A stretch of 35,522 bases of DNA from an uncultured Caulobacterales bacterium (GTDB taxonomy: Bacteria; Pseudomonadota; Alphaproteobacteria; Caulobacterales; Caulobacteraceae). A program made the position numbers and the translations under genes. A model generated the notes under the pieces. The model was not told the DNA's origin. It saw nothing but the letters and a program-made list of their open reading frames with translations, and ran no database searches. The stretch lies in the NCBI GenBank assembly GCA_903903715.1, contig CAIUZX010000408.1, forward strand, positions 1 to 35,522. The letters run 5' to 3'. Below, piece after piece: positions 29,532 to 35,522 of the stretch (position 1 is the stretch's first letter; each line of letters begins with the position of its first letter).

Positions 29532-30997
29532 TGCTGAGCAGCGTCGGACAGGCGCGGGTCGATCAGCTCCAGGAGTCGCCCGACAATCCGCGGACGTCCT
29601 TCGATCCGCGCGCCCTCGAGGAGCTCGCCGACTCGATCCGCGAGCAAGGGATCCTGGTGCCCCTTCTCGTCCGTCCGGCCGAGGACAACGGGCACTTCGT
29701 CATCATCGACGGCGCCAGGCGCTACCGCGCCGCCGCGCAGGCCGGCCTCGCCGAGGTGCCGATCGCCATCCACGAACAGGCGCCGGCCGACAGCCTCGAG
29801 ACGGCGCTGGTGGCCAATCTCCAGCGGGCCGATGTGCACCCAATGGACGAAGCGCGGGCCTTCGGCGCCTGCGTGGGCCCCCGTCGCGACCTCGACCAGG
29901 TGGTTAGCCTGGCCAGTCGCTTGGCCAAGCCGAAGGGCTATGTCTGGGACCGGCTGAAGCTGCTCGACCTGATCCCCGACGCCCAGCAGCTGCTCCACGC
30001 GAACCGCCTCACGCTGCCGCACGCGACCCTCCTCGCACGCCTGACCGGCGATCAGCAGGCGCGCGCGATCGACCCTAACGACGGCGGCCTCTTCACGCAT
30101 GAGGCGTCCCTGGGCTTCGAGGGCGACGACGGCGAGGACGTGGATGCCTTCGGCGCAGCGATCGATCGCTGGGCGGGCCTGAAGGCCGTCTCGGTGCGCG
30201 AGCTCGAGGCGTGGATCGCCACGCACGTCCGCTTTAACCCGCACGTCGCGGCGGCCGCGGCGCCGCTCGACTTCGGCCCCGTCTCCGAGCGCGTCACCGA
30301 GGCCGCCCTGGCGCCAGGCCGTGGGAAGAAGGTCGTGTCGATCACCTACGACCACTTCGTGAAGCCCGAGGCCAAGTCCGACGAAGGGGAGCGCACCTAT
30401 TGCGCCGCCTCGTGGAAGCGCGCCGACGGCCGCGACGCGCGCAGCCCCCGATGCGACCGCAGCGTGCTGGGCGTCGTGGTGGTGGGCCCGTGCTACGGCG
30501 AAGCCTTCCCGGTCTGCCTCCACAAGGACTGCGACGTCCACTGGGCCGAGGAGCGGAAGGCCAAGGACCACGCCGCCCAGGCGACGACGGACGGCCAAGC
30601 GGGCAGGACCGCGCGCGACGATCGTGAGAACCAGAAGTGGAAGGCGGTGCAAGCGCGCGAGGAGCGCGCCCGAGAGGCGTGGGTCGCCGCCATTCCCGCG
30701 TTGGAGGCGGCGACCGTCGCGGCGGTGAAGAAGGCCAAGCCGATGGCCCTCGCCCCGCTGCTCACCGGCGTGGCGCCGGCGGTCGTGAAGCTCCTGGGCC
30801 CGGCGAAGACGGCCGACGACGTCGTGCGCCACCAGGCGCTCGCCCGCCTCCTCGGCATCATCCGCAGCGAGTACTGGGGCCCGCGCGAGTTCCCGAAGAC
30901 CGCGAAGCCCTACGGGATCGACGTGCCCGCGATTCTCAAGGCGGCGGCGAAGCCGGCCGCGGCGGCGCCGGCGAAGAAGGTCGGCAAGAAACGGTAA
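29531..30997 (+). CDS. ParB/RepB/Spo0J-like protein
   Basis: A 488-residue protein. Residues about 1-100 are the ParB N-terminal domain: SPDNPRTSFDPRALEELADSI, then GILVPLLVRP and the CTPase/arginine motif DGARRYRAAAQAGLAEVP. ALVANLQRADVHPMDEARAF follows, then a KorB-like helix region with CRYVWD-type KGYVWDRLKLLDLIP. The C-terminal half is unusual: four or more Cys residues (about 295-340), then a long charged helix and a Lys/Ala-rich basic tail. No ParA is present, so it more likely acts in replication, transcription or DNA protection than in plasmid-type partition. TGATG coupling to the nuclease gene. Confidence 0.85.
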   Translation: MLSSVGQARVDQLQESPDNPRTSFDPRALEELADSIREQGILVPLLVRPAEDNGHFVIIDGARRYRAAAQAGLAEVPIAIHEQAPADSLETALVANLQRADVHPMDEARAFGACVGPRRDLDQVVSLASRLAKPKGYVWDRLKLLDLIPDAQQLLHANRLTLPHATLLARLTGDQQARAIDPNDGGLFTHEASLGFEGDDGEDVDAFGAAIDRWAGLKAVSVRELEAWIATHVRFNPHVAAAAAPLDFGPVSERVTEAALAPGRGKKVVSITYDHFVKPEAKSDEGERTYCAASWKRADGRDARSPRCDRSVLGVVVVGPCYGEAFPVCLHKDCDVHWAEERKAKDHAAQATTDGQAGRTARDDRENQKWKAVQAREERAREAWVAAIPALEAATVAAVKKAKPMALAPLLTGVAPAVVKLLGPAKTADDVVRHQALARLLGIIRSEYWGPREFPKTAKPYGIDVPAILKAAAKPAAAAPAKKVGKKR

Positions 30998-31013
30998 ACC
31001 AGAAAGGAGACAC

Positions 31014-31358
31014 ATGGCAGGCACTTTTCTCGACACGCTCCGGGAGATCCGGCGAGGCGTCAGTCTCGAGGAACTGAGTGACCAGCTGGCGGCGTTGGTC
31101 GCCTCGGTCCGGGAGACCGGCCGACCCGGCAAGTTGACGTACACGCTCGTCGTCAAGCCCGCGAGCAAGGGCGACACGAACACCCTCATGGTGCAGGACG
31201 CGATCAAAGTCGCGGCGCCTGTCCTGGAGCGCGCCACCACCGTGTTCTACGCCACCACCAACAACGAACTGCAGCGGAACGACCCGCGCCAGCCAGAACT
31301 CATCGGCCTGCGCGTACTCGACCACCCGGGCGGAAAGGACCAGGCCGCAAATGGATAA
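31014..31358 (+). CDS. Hypothetical protein paired with DUF2303 gene
   Basis: A 114-residue protein with AAAGGAG ribosome binding site. Helix FLDTLREIRRGVSLEELSDQL, helix LAALVASVRETGR, then strands KLTYTLVVKPASKGD and ATTVFYATTNNELQRNDP. This protein type commonly sits directly before DUF2303 genes in phages, and here the two overlap by eight bases, so they may act together. Role unknown. Confidence 0.75.
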   Translation: MAGTFLDTLREIRRGVSLEELSDQLAALVASVRETGRPGKLTYTLVVKPASKGDTNTLMVQDAIKVAAPVLERATTVFYATTNNELQRNDPRQPELIGLRVLDHPGGKDQAANG

Positions 31359-32169
31359 CGAGACTCTCAGCCCTGACACACCGGCGACCACCTTCGCCGC
31401 GGGCCTACACGCGGCCACGCCGCGACAGGTCACCCAGCCCGGACAGTACGCCGTCGTGCCGGAGGGCGCGGCCCTGCACAGCCTCGAGGGCTACCTGCCC
31501 GCGCCGTCCCGCATCCGCACGACGATCGGGTTCTACGAGGCGGCGAGCTTCTGCCGCTACGTGCTCGACTTTAAGGATGCCTGGTCCCGCATCTTCGCCG
31601 ACCAGGCGGGGCTCTCCCTGTGTGCCTATCTCGATTACCACGCCGCCTCGACGGGCCCGCGGTGGGGCAGTCACATCGCCACGCTCGGTCTGCGGCTGAC
31701 CGAGGCGTGGAAGAAGTGGATCAGCGCCAACGGCAAGCGGATGGACCAGGTCACGTTCGCCTCGTTCCTCGAGGACAACCTGGTCGACATCGCCGCGCCG
31801 GACGGGGCCACGCTCCTTGAGATGGCGAAGAACCTCGAGGTGAAGAAGGCCGCAGCATTCACGTCGGCGATTCGCCTCGACAACGGCGAGCACCAATTCG
31901 GCTACGTCGAGGACATCCAGGGCACGGGGCAGAAGGGCACGATCACCATCCCCGGCTCGTTCGTGCTCGGCATCGCCCCCGTCGAGGGCGTGGAGCCCTA
32001 CCGCGTCGACGCGCGGCTGCGCTACCGAATGCAGGACGGCAAGCTGGCGATCTGGTTCGACCTCCTGCGCCCGGACGATTACCTCCGCGACGCGTTCAAG
32101 TCGGTCGTCGAGTTCGTGAAGACGCAGACCCAGCTCGACGTGCTGCTGGGCGGCGTAGCCAAGAGTTGA
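31351..32169 (+). CDS. DUF2303 family phage protein
   Basis: A 272-residue protein with the DUF2303 pattern: YAVVPEGAALHSLEGYLPAP, then TIGFYEAASFCRYV, LCAYLDYHAASTGPRWGSH, VTFASFLEDNLVDIAAPDGA and a C-terminal SVVEFVKTQTQLDVLLG. The family is widespread in phage early operons and linked by context to recombination or single-strand DNA handling; the biochemical role is not established. ATG 31351 overlaps the previous gene. The gene is followed by the structured leader of the next one. Confidence 0.85.
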   Translation: MDNETLSPDTPATTFAAGLHAATPRQVTQPGQYAVVPEGAALHSLEGYLPAPSRIRTTIGFYEAASFCRYVLDFKDAWSRIFADQAGLSLCAYLDYHAASTGPRWGSHIATLGLRLTEAWKKWISANGKRMDQVTFASFLEDNLVDIAAPDGATLLEMAKNLEVKKAAAFTSAIRLDNGEHQFGYVEDIQGTGQKGTITIPGSFVLGIAPVEGVEPYRVDARLRYRMQDGKLAIWFDLLRPDDYLRDAFKSVVEFVKTQTQLDVLLGGVAKS

Positions 32170-32175
32170 GATCGG

Positions 32176-32263
32176 GCGCCAGGCCGCGGCCTGAGAACAG
32201 GCCGGCACCGAGCATTGACCTCCTTCAAGGCGAGCGGCAGGGTGAACCTGCCCGGCCTGGCGC
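32176..32263 (+). promoter_or_regulatory. Structured RNA leader displaying an anti-Shine-Dalgarno sequence
   Basis: An 88-base element. An 11-bp perfect closing helix joins GCGCCAGGCCG (32176-32186) to CGGCCTGGCGC (32253-32263). Inside are hairpin 1, CGGCCTG-AGAA-CAGGCCG (32187-32204), and hairpin 2, GGCAGG-GTGAA-CCTGCC (32236-32252). Between them an unpaired stretch (32205-32235) carries ACCTCCTT (32218-32225), identical to the anti-SD end of 16S rRNA. The downstream gene has its SD GAAGGGAG near 32275-32282, which CCTTC/CTCC here could mask. CAGGCCG and CGGCCTG each occur twice, so helices can exchange. A translational control element is inferred. Confidence 0.6.
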
Positions 32264-32288
32264 AGGGAGCAGACGAAGGGAGTTTCGA

Positions 32289-32519
32289 ATGGCAGTCAGA
32301 GGCAAGTTCACAGTGATCGAGCGGGCGAGGTTCCACTGGAGCCCAAAGACCGAACGGGTCGTGCTGCAACCGGAGTATGACTCGAGCGTGCCAGAGGACC
32401 AGCGGTATTTCGACGCCACGCCACACGGGCGGATCGAGATGCAGATCAACAACCCGGCGGCGCTCGAGCAGTTCACGCTCGGGCGGAAGTTCTACGTCGA
32501 CTTCAACCCGGTCGAGTAG
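32289..32519 (+). CDS. Small conserved phage protein
   Basis: A 76-residue beta-rich protein: VRGKFTVIERARFHWSPKTER, VVLQPEYDSSVPEDQRYFDA, TPHGRIEMQINNPAALEQFT and GRKFYVDFNPVE. Proteins with SPEDQ-x-F-x-x-ATP-x-G-x-I-x-M-x-INNPAA-x-x-F are common in phage replication arms and have no known role. I start at ATG 32289 after GAAGGGAG. A longer frame from a TTG at 32166 exists, but its first 41 residues are Arg/Pro/Gly filler lying over the structured leader. Confidence 0.8.
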   Translation: MAVRGKFTVIERARFHWSPKTERVVLQPEYDSSVPEDQRYFDATPHGRIEMQINNPAALEQFTLGRKFYVDFNPVE

Positions 32520-32582
32520 GGGGCAACGGACAACCCCGAGGGGCGAACGCCGACCTCCTGATGCCGTCACCAGGCGGCGACC

Positions 32583-32816
32583 GTGACCAGGCGTGACAGC
32601 CGGCAGAGACCGGCACTGAGGACGCGATTCGAACGCGCCGGGACGATCCGGCGCGGCGCCGAGAAGAAGTACGCGCTCACCGCCGCAGGGCTGCGAGCGG
32701 TGCGGCAGAACAGCGGCGATCCCGAGCTGGACTTCGCCCGCGCCTGGCGACCCGGGCGCGATGGGCTGCCGAGCTCGGGCGAGGTCCGCCGGAGTCCGCT
32801 CGCGGAAAACGCATAA
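32583..32816 (+). CDS. Possible small winged-helix protein
   Basis: A 77-residue frame with GTG start. ALRTRFERAGTIRRGAEKKY followed by ALTAAGLRAVRQNSG resembles the end of a winged-helix domain (KYALTAAGLRAV is a familiar wing-helix edge). No recognised domain before or after. A weak AGGCGG precedes the GTG. Its leader (32520-32582) holds small hairpins around ACCTCCT. Support is moderate. Confidence 0.45.
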   Translation: MTRRDSRQRPALRTRFERAGTIRRGAEKKYALTAAGLRAVRQNSGDPELDFARAWRPGRDGLPSSGEVRRSPLAENA

Positions 32817-32858
32817 GCACGGATCAGCAACAGCACACCAAGGCGAAGGGGGCGAGCG

Positions 32859-33758
32859 GTGGCCTGGACGAGGGTTGATGACGGGTTCCTTGGGCATCCG
32901 AAGGTGACGCGGGCGGCCGAACGGCTTGGCCGCTGGGGGCTGGGTCGCGTGTTGGTGATCTGGCACCAAGGCCAGGCCCATGCCAGCCGCTATCTCACCG
33001 ACGGCATCCTCTCCCGCGAGAGCGTGGCGCGCTTCCATGACGACCCGAAGCCCCTGGTGGTCGCGGAGGCGCTGGCCGAGGCGGGGCTCTGGGAGACCGT
33101 CGACGGCGGGTATCGCATCCACGACTACCTGGACTACAACTTATCCGCGGCGGAAGTCGAGCGGAAGAAGGAGGCCGACCGCACACGGAAAGCCGGGGGA
33201 GGCCGCCCGGATTCCGGCGCGACTCCACCAGGAACGCCGCCGGATTCCGCTCCGACTCCTGACGGAATCCAGCCGGAGGAAACACGGAGCCCTCGCGCGC
33301 GCTCCCGCGATCCCATCCCACGTACGTCCCACGTACGTCCCCACGGGTGTGTGACACCCCTGGGGCTGCGGCCGCGCGTCGACGTGGCCTGGCCGGGACG
33401 GCCGTCCGTGCCGGGTACGCTGCACGTTGAATTCCGCCAGAAGCTGGGCGGGGACGAGGACGCAGCCGATCGGGCGCTACACACGTGGTATCCGACTGTG
33501 GCGGCAGCCTGGGAGGACCGCGCCATCGGGGACGACGACTTCCGGTTCTGGCGGGCGCGCTTCCGCGAGTGGGTCGGCACGACCGTTGTCAGCGACCAGG
33601 ACGCCTCGGCGCTCGCGCGCAAGATCGGCCCGACCTCCACCGCTGACGACGACTGGTTCAACGAGTGCCAGCGGCTGCACGGCGGCCGGTGTAACGGCTC
33701 TGGCGGGCACCGGGTGCAGATGGCGATCGCCGGCGAGAAGGCGGCGGTGGCTGTATGA
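32859..33758 (+). CDS. Replication initiator-like protein with N-terminal winged helix
   Basis: A 299-residue protein with GTG start after GAAGGGGG. MAWTRVDDGFLGHPKVTRAA is the standard opening of phage replication-initiation or replisome-organiser proteins. It continues GRVLVIWHQGQAHASRYLTDG, PLVVAEALAEAGLW and GYRIHDYLDYNLSAAEVERKK, the winged-helix domain (about residues 1-110). A disordered Pro/Ser/Arg linker (about 110-185) leads to a helical C-terminal domain with WYPTVAAAWEDRAIGDDDF and FRFWRARFREWVG. With no helicase or polymerase in the window, it probably recruits host replication proteins. An origin may lie in or near the gene, as in lambda O, but no iterons were seen. ATGA overlap with the next gene. 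Confidence 0.75.
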   Translation: MAWTRVDDGFLGHPKVTRAAERLGRWGLGRVLVIWHQGQAHASRYLTDGILSRESVARFHDDPKPLVVAEALAEAGLWETVDGGYRIHDYLDYNLSAAEVERKKEADRTRKAGGGRPDSGATPPGTPPDSAPTPDGIQPEETRSPRARSRDPIPRTSHVRPHGCVTPLGLRPRVDVAWPGRPSVPGTLHVEFRQKLGGDEDAADRALHTWYPTVAAAWEDRAIGDDDFRFWRARFREWVGTTVVSDQDASALARKIGPTSTADDDWFNECQRLHGGRCNGSGGHRVQMAIAGEKAAVAV

Positions 33759-34651
33759 GCCCCACATCGATCGAGTGGACGGACGAAACCTGGAACCCCG
33801 TGACGGGTTGCACCAAGGTCAGCGCCGGCTGCCAGCACTGCTACGCCGAGACGTTCGCCCACCGGCAAATGGGACCGTGGAAGGGCCGCGCGTTCGAGGA
33901 CGTGCGCTGTCACGAGGAACGGCTCGACGCGCCGCTCCACTGGCGCAATCCGCGTCGGGTGTTTGTCAATTCGATGAGCGACCTGTTCCACCCGGACGTG
34001 CCGGACGCGTTCATCGACCGCGTGTTCGCGGTGATGGCGCAATGCCCAGAGCACACGTTCCAGGTGTTGACGAAGCGGCCCGAGCGGATGCGGGTGTTCG
34101 TCTCCCGGTGGGACCCACAGGACCTCGCGCCGCTCCCCCTGCCGAACGTCTGGCTCGGCGTCTCAGCGGAGGGCCAGGCCACGCTCGACACACGGTGGCA
34201 CCATTTGCGGGTGACGCCAGCGGCCATCCGATTCCTCAGCCTGGAGCCGTTGCTTGAGCCGGTGGACTTCCAGACGATGTACGAGTACCTCGACACTGAG
34301 ACGCTCGTCCTGCCCGATTGGGTCGTCGTCGGCGGCGAGAGCGGCCCGACGGCGCGGCCGTGCGACGTCGCGTGGATCCGGTCGATCATTCGGCAATGCC
34401 GAGCGGCCGGCGTGCCCTGTTTCACGAAGCAGCTCGGGGCACGACCGACAGGCTGGTGGTCGAACGCGCTGGGGCCTCGGATCGGACGCGTCAAGCACCC
34501 GAAAGGCGGCGACCCCGCCGAGTGGCCCGAAGACCTGCGCGTGCGGGAGATGCCAGAGCGGCACGCTATCGGTCGTGACCGAAGCGCATCGGTGGGAGGG
34601 AGTGAATCAGCCCAGTGGCTGAGGTCGACGTATTCACGAAGATCGCCGTGA
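33755..34651 (+). CDS. DUF5131 (phage Gp37/Gp68 family) radical-SAM-like protein
   Basis: A 298-residue protein. SIEWTDETWNPVTGCTKVSA then GCQHCYAETFAHR gives Cys19, Cys26 and Cys29 (C-x6-C-x2-C), an iron-sulfur cluster motif of the radical SAM type with the family's spacing. It continues VFVNSMSDLFHPDVPDAFI, FQVLTKRPERM, NVWLGVSAEGQ, RFLSLEPLLEP, WVVVGGESGP and the end VPCFTKQLG. The family is widespread in phages; the substrate is not established. After GDPAEWPEDLRVREMP (about residue 267) the sequence ends with 30 unrelated residues, suggesting an altered 3' end. Confidence 0.88.
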   Translation: MSPTSIEWTDETWNPVTGCTKVSAGCQHCYAETFAHRQMGPWKGRAFEDVRCHEERLDAPLHWRNPRRVFVNSMSDLFHPDVPDAFIDRVFAVMAQCPEHTFQVLTKRPERMRVFVSRWDPQDLAPLPLPNVWLGVSAEGQATLDTRWHHLRVTPAAIRFLSLEPLLEPVDFQTMYEYLDTETLVLPDWVVVGGESGPTARPCDVAWIRSIIRQCRAAGVPCFTKQLGARPTGWWSNALGPRIGRVKHPKGGDPAEWPEDLRVREMPERHAIGRDRSASVGGSESAQWLRSTYSRRSP

Positions 34652-34662
34652 CGCGCTGCGGC

Positions 34663-34675
34663 ACCGGGGCCCGGT
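34663..34675 (+). repeat. 13-bp palindrome ACCGGG-G-CCCGGT
   Basis: Perfect 6-base arms around one base, 11 bases after the DUF5131 stop. It may be an operator or part of a transcript-end hairpin. No T-run follows. Confidence 0.55.
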
Positions 34676-34752
34676 CAGGCACATGATCGTGAACCTCGTT
34701 GGCATCCTGCTGGCGGTACCCAGGGAGCAACGGGGCGACCGTGATCGCGGCG

Positions 34753-34765
34753 CCTGCAATGCAGG
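34753..34765 (+). repeat. 13-bp palindrome CCTGCA-A-TGCAGG
   Basis: Perfect 6-base arms around one base, in the 171-base interval (34652-34822) between the DUF5131 gene and the zinc-binding gene. This gap holds no + strand gene; its other content is the 34663 palindrome and a minus-strand frame discussed under findings. Confidence 0.55.
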
Positions 34766-34822
34766 TAATGAATCGTCGTTTGCGCATGCTCAATGATACC
34801 GCGCCGCTGATGGAGATGGCGA

Positions 34823-35080
34823 ATGCCAGGTGACGGCTGGACCGGCCCACGCGATGGCCCCTTTCGTGGCGAGCATCTCGTGGCCTGTCGAGAACATGGC
34901 GGGTGGTGGACGCCGTCGAGACCCTGCCCCGCGTGCAGAGAACGCACGAAGCGGCTCACTGAGGTCGCCGCGGCGCAGGCTGAAGGGGACGCTCGCGTCG
35001 CCGCGCTGATCGCCAGACTCGCCGCCGAGCACGACCAGCGCTGCACGGCGTGTGCACACCGGAAGGGCAGCGTCTCATGA
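34823..35080 (+). CDS. Small zinc-binding protein
   Basis: An 85-residue protein with two cysteine clusters: CREHGGWWTPSRPCPACRER (C-x3-H ... C-x2-C) and, at the end, CTACAH. A long Ala/Glu helix (TEVAAAQAEGDARVAALIARLAAEH, cut by a Gly) joins them. It looks like a zinc-binding protein that dimerises through the helix. GGAG lies about 10 bases before the ATG. Its TGA overlaps the HNH ATG, so the two are probably made together. Function unknown. Confidence 0.65.
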   Translation: MPGDGWTGPRDGPFRGEHLVACREHGGWWTPSRPCPACRERTKRLTEVAAAQAEGDARVAALIARLAAEHDQRCTACAHRKGSVS

Positions 35081-35430
35081 GCCCCTGGGCGCCGGCGCGC
35101 GCGTGCCCCAGGTGCAGGGGCACCCATCGTCGAGGGGAGGCCTGCCCGCAGGCGGTGGCGCACGAGCGGGCGCGACACGCCGAGAAGAACCCGTTCTTCA
35201 ACAGCGACGCGTGGAAGGCGCTGCGCGCACGTAAGCTGGCGAGGTGTCCCTGGTGCGAGTGCGAGGACTGCCGAGCGCAGGGACTACGGGTCCAGGCGAC
35301 CGACGTCGACCACATCGTGTCGCGAGAACGCGCGCCGCACCTGGCGCTGACCTGGTCGAACCTGCGATCGATGGCACACGGGCACCACTCAAGGAAGACA
35401 GCGATCGAGGATGGAGGGTTTGGACGATGA
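35077..35430 (+). CDS. HNH endonuclease
   Basis: A 117-residue HNH nuclease. ACPRCRGTHRRGEACPQ and RCPWCECEDC are zinc-binding cysteine pairs; FFNSDAWKALRARKLARC is the family's lead-in; VDHIVSRERAPHLALTWSNL and MAHGHHSRKT form the beta-beta-alpha metal site (His of VDHI, Asn of SNL, His of HHSRKT). HNH proteins beside terminase are needed for DNA cleavage in HK97-type packaging. terS is at the other end of this window, which fits a circular map. ATGA overlap with the previous gene. Confidence 0.9.
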   Translation: MSPWAPARACPRCRGTHRRGEACPQAVAHERARHAEKNPFFNSDAWKALRARKLARCPWCECEDCRAQGLRVQATDVDHIVSRERAPHLALTWSNLRSMAHGHHSRKTAIEDGGFGR

Positions 35431-35510
35431 GAACGCTCGGCGAGATCATCCCGACGCGCCAAGCGCCGCGCCAGGGTAGGGAGGGGGGCCTCAATTCTCT
35501 GCGGAGTTGA
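35427..35510 (+). CDS. Possible 27-residue coupled peptide
   Basis: ATG 35427 overlaps the HNH stop (ATGA) and opens MRTLGEIIPTRQAPRQG, ending SLRS at TGA 35510. The coupling and the hydrophobic-then-basic pattern are consistent with a real short gene, but nothing confirms it. An imperfect inverted repeat CTCAATTC/GAGTTGAG overlaps its end, and with the first 50 bases of the window this interval would be the HNH-terS spacer in a circular map. Confidence 0.35.
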   Translation: MRTLGEIIPTRQAPRQGREGGLNSLRS

Positions 35511-35522
35511 GTGCGAGAAAAC

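Noticed and set aside
32176-32263. tRNA gene
   Set aside because: The length is near that of a tRNA, but there is no T-loop TTCGA-type sequence, no 7-4-5-5 stem pattern and no anticodon arm of five pairs.
32166-32288. N-terminal extension of the small protein at 32289 from TTG 32166
   Set aside because: The added 41 residues are Arg/Pro/Gly filler, the conserved family begins at MAVRG, and the DNA folds into a perfect RNA structure with the SD placed for 32289.
1-35522. CRISPR arrays, rRNA, insertion sequences, integrase/attachment sites
   Set aside because: No regularly spaced direct repeats, no rRNA-like stretches, no transposase or integrase motifs were found. The only repeats are the coding repeats and short palindromes listed.

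Overview
The window reads as a nearly complete or complete genome of a tailed double-stranded DNA phage with siphovirus architecture. It is GC-rich (by eye about 65-67%), almost every gene is on the + strand, and neighbouring genes are packed with ATGA, TGATG or GTGA stop/start overlaps and AGGAG-type ribosome binding sites. An HNH endonuclease sits at the extreme right end and the small terminase at the extreme left end. In related phages these two are neighbours, so the linear ends are probably an arbitrary cut in a circular or permuted map. The host cannot be named from sequence. It should be a high-GC bacterium; a lipobox protein and a Sec-exported protein fit a diderm host but do not prove it. 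No integrase, DNA polymerase or helicase is visible.

Layout. 1-4.1 kb: terminase small and large subunits, a small HTH protein, a 45-codon two-helix membrane protein and an HK97-type portal. 4.1-6.6 kb: prohead protease, major capsid protein and a possible decoration protein, closed by a strong hairpin. 6.6-10.3 kb: head-tail connector, head closure, gp10-like and tail-completion proteins, two tandem tail-tube-like proteins, and a tail assembly chaperone pair joined by a textbook -1 slippery heptamer. 10.3-16.4 kb: a short tape measure, a hub-like tail protein with a LamG domain, and a tail protein carrying a PKD-like module and a clan GH-A-like glycosidase domain. 16.4-19.5 kb: a lysis/accessory block with an XhlA-like protein, a SleB-family endolysin, an Acb2-type anti-CBASS cyclic-nucleotide sponge, a duplicated fragment of the endolysin end, a membrane/lipoprotein fusion and an exported protein. 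19.5-27.2 kb: the adsorption apparatus (LamG, beta-propeller, BppU-like and pectate-lyase-like proteins, two of which share a repeat), interrupted by a zinc-finger LAGLIDADG homing endonuclease.

27.2-35.5 kb: the control and replication arm. A promoter with an overlapping inverted repeat drives a Cro/CI-type repressor that seems to be transcribed as an almost leaderless mRNA. Then come a DUF7694 protein, small DNA-binding proteins, a DUF1064 nuclease, a ParB-like protein without ParA, a DUF2303 protein, a likely replication initiator, a DUF5131 radical-SAM-like protein, a zinc-binding protein and HNH.

The most interesting points are: (i) the Acb2 homologue lying between the endolysin and a copy of the endolysin's own C-terminus; (ii) an 88-nt folded RNA leader at 32176-32263 that displays ACCTCCTT, the anti-Shine-Dalgarno sequence, between two hairpins, with a weaker lookalike before the next gene; (iii) a tail protein with three exact 56-residue super-repeats; (iv) a zinc-ribbon gene that appears in the 'wrong' frame within a translationally coupled gene; and (v) the leaderless repressor with an operator-like inverted repeat. 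All assignments come from reading motifs by eye; no database search was run.
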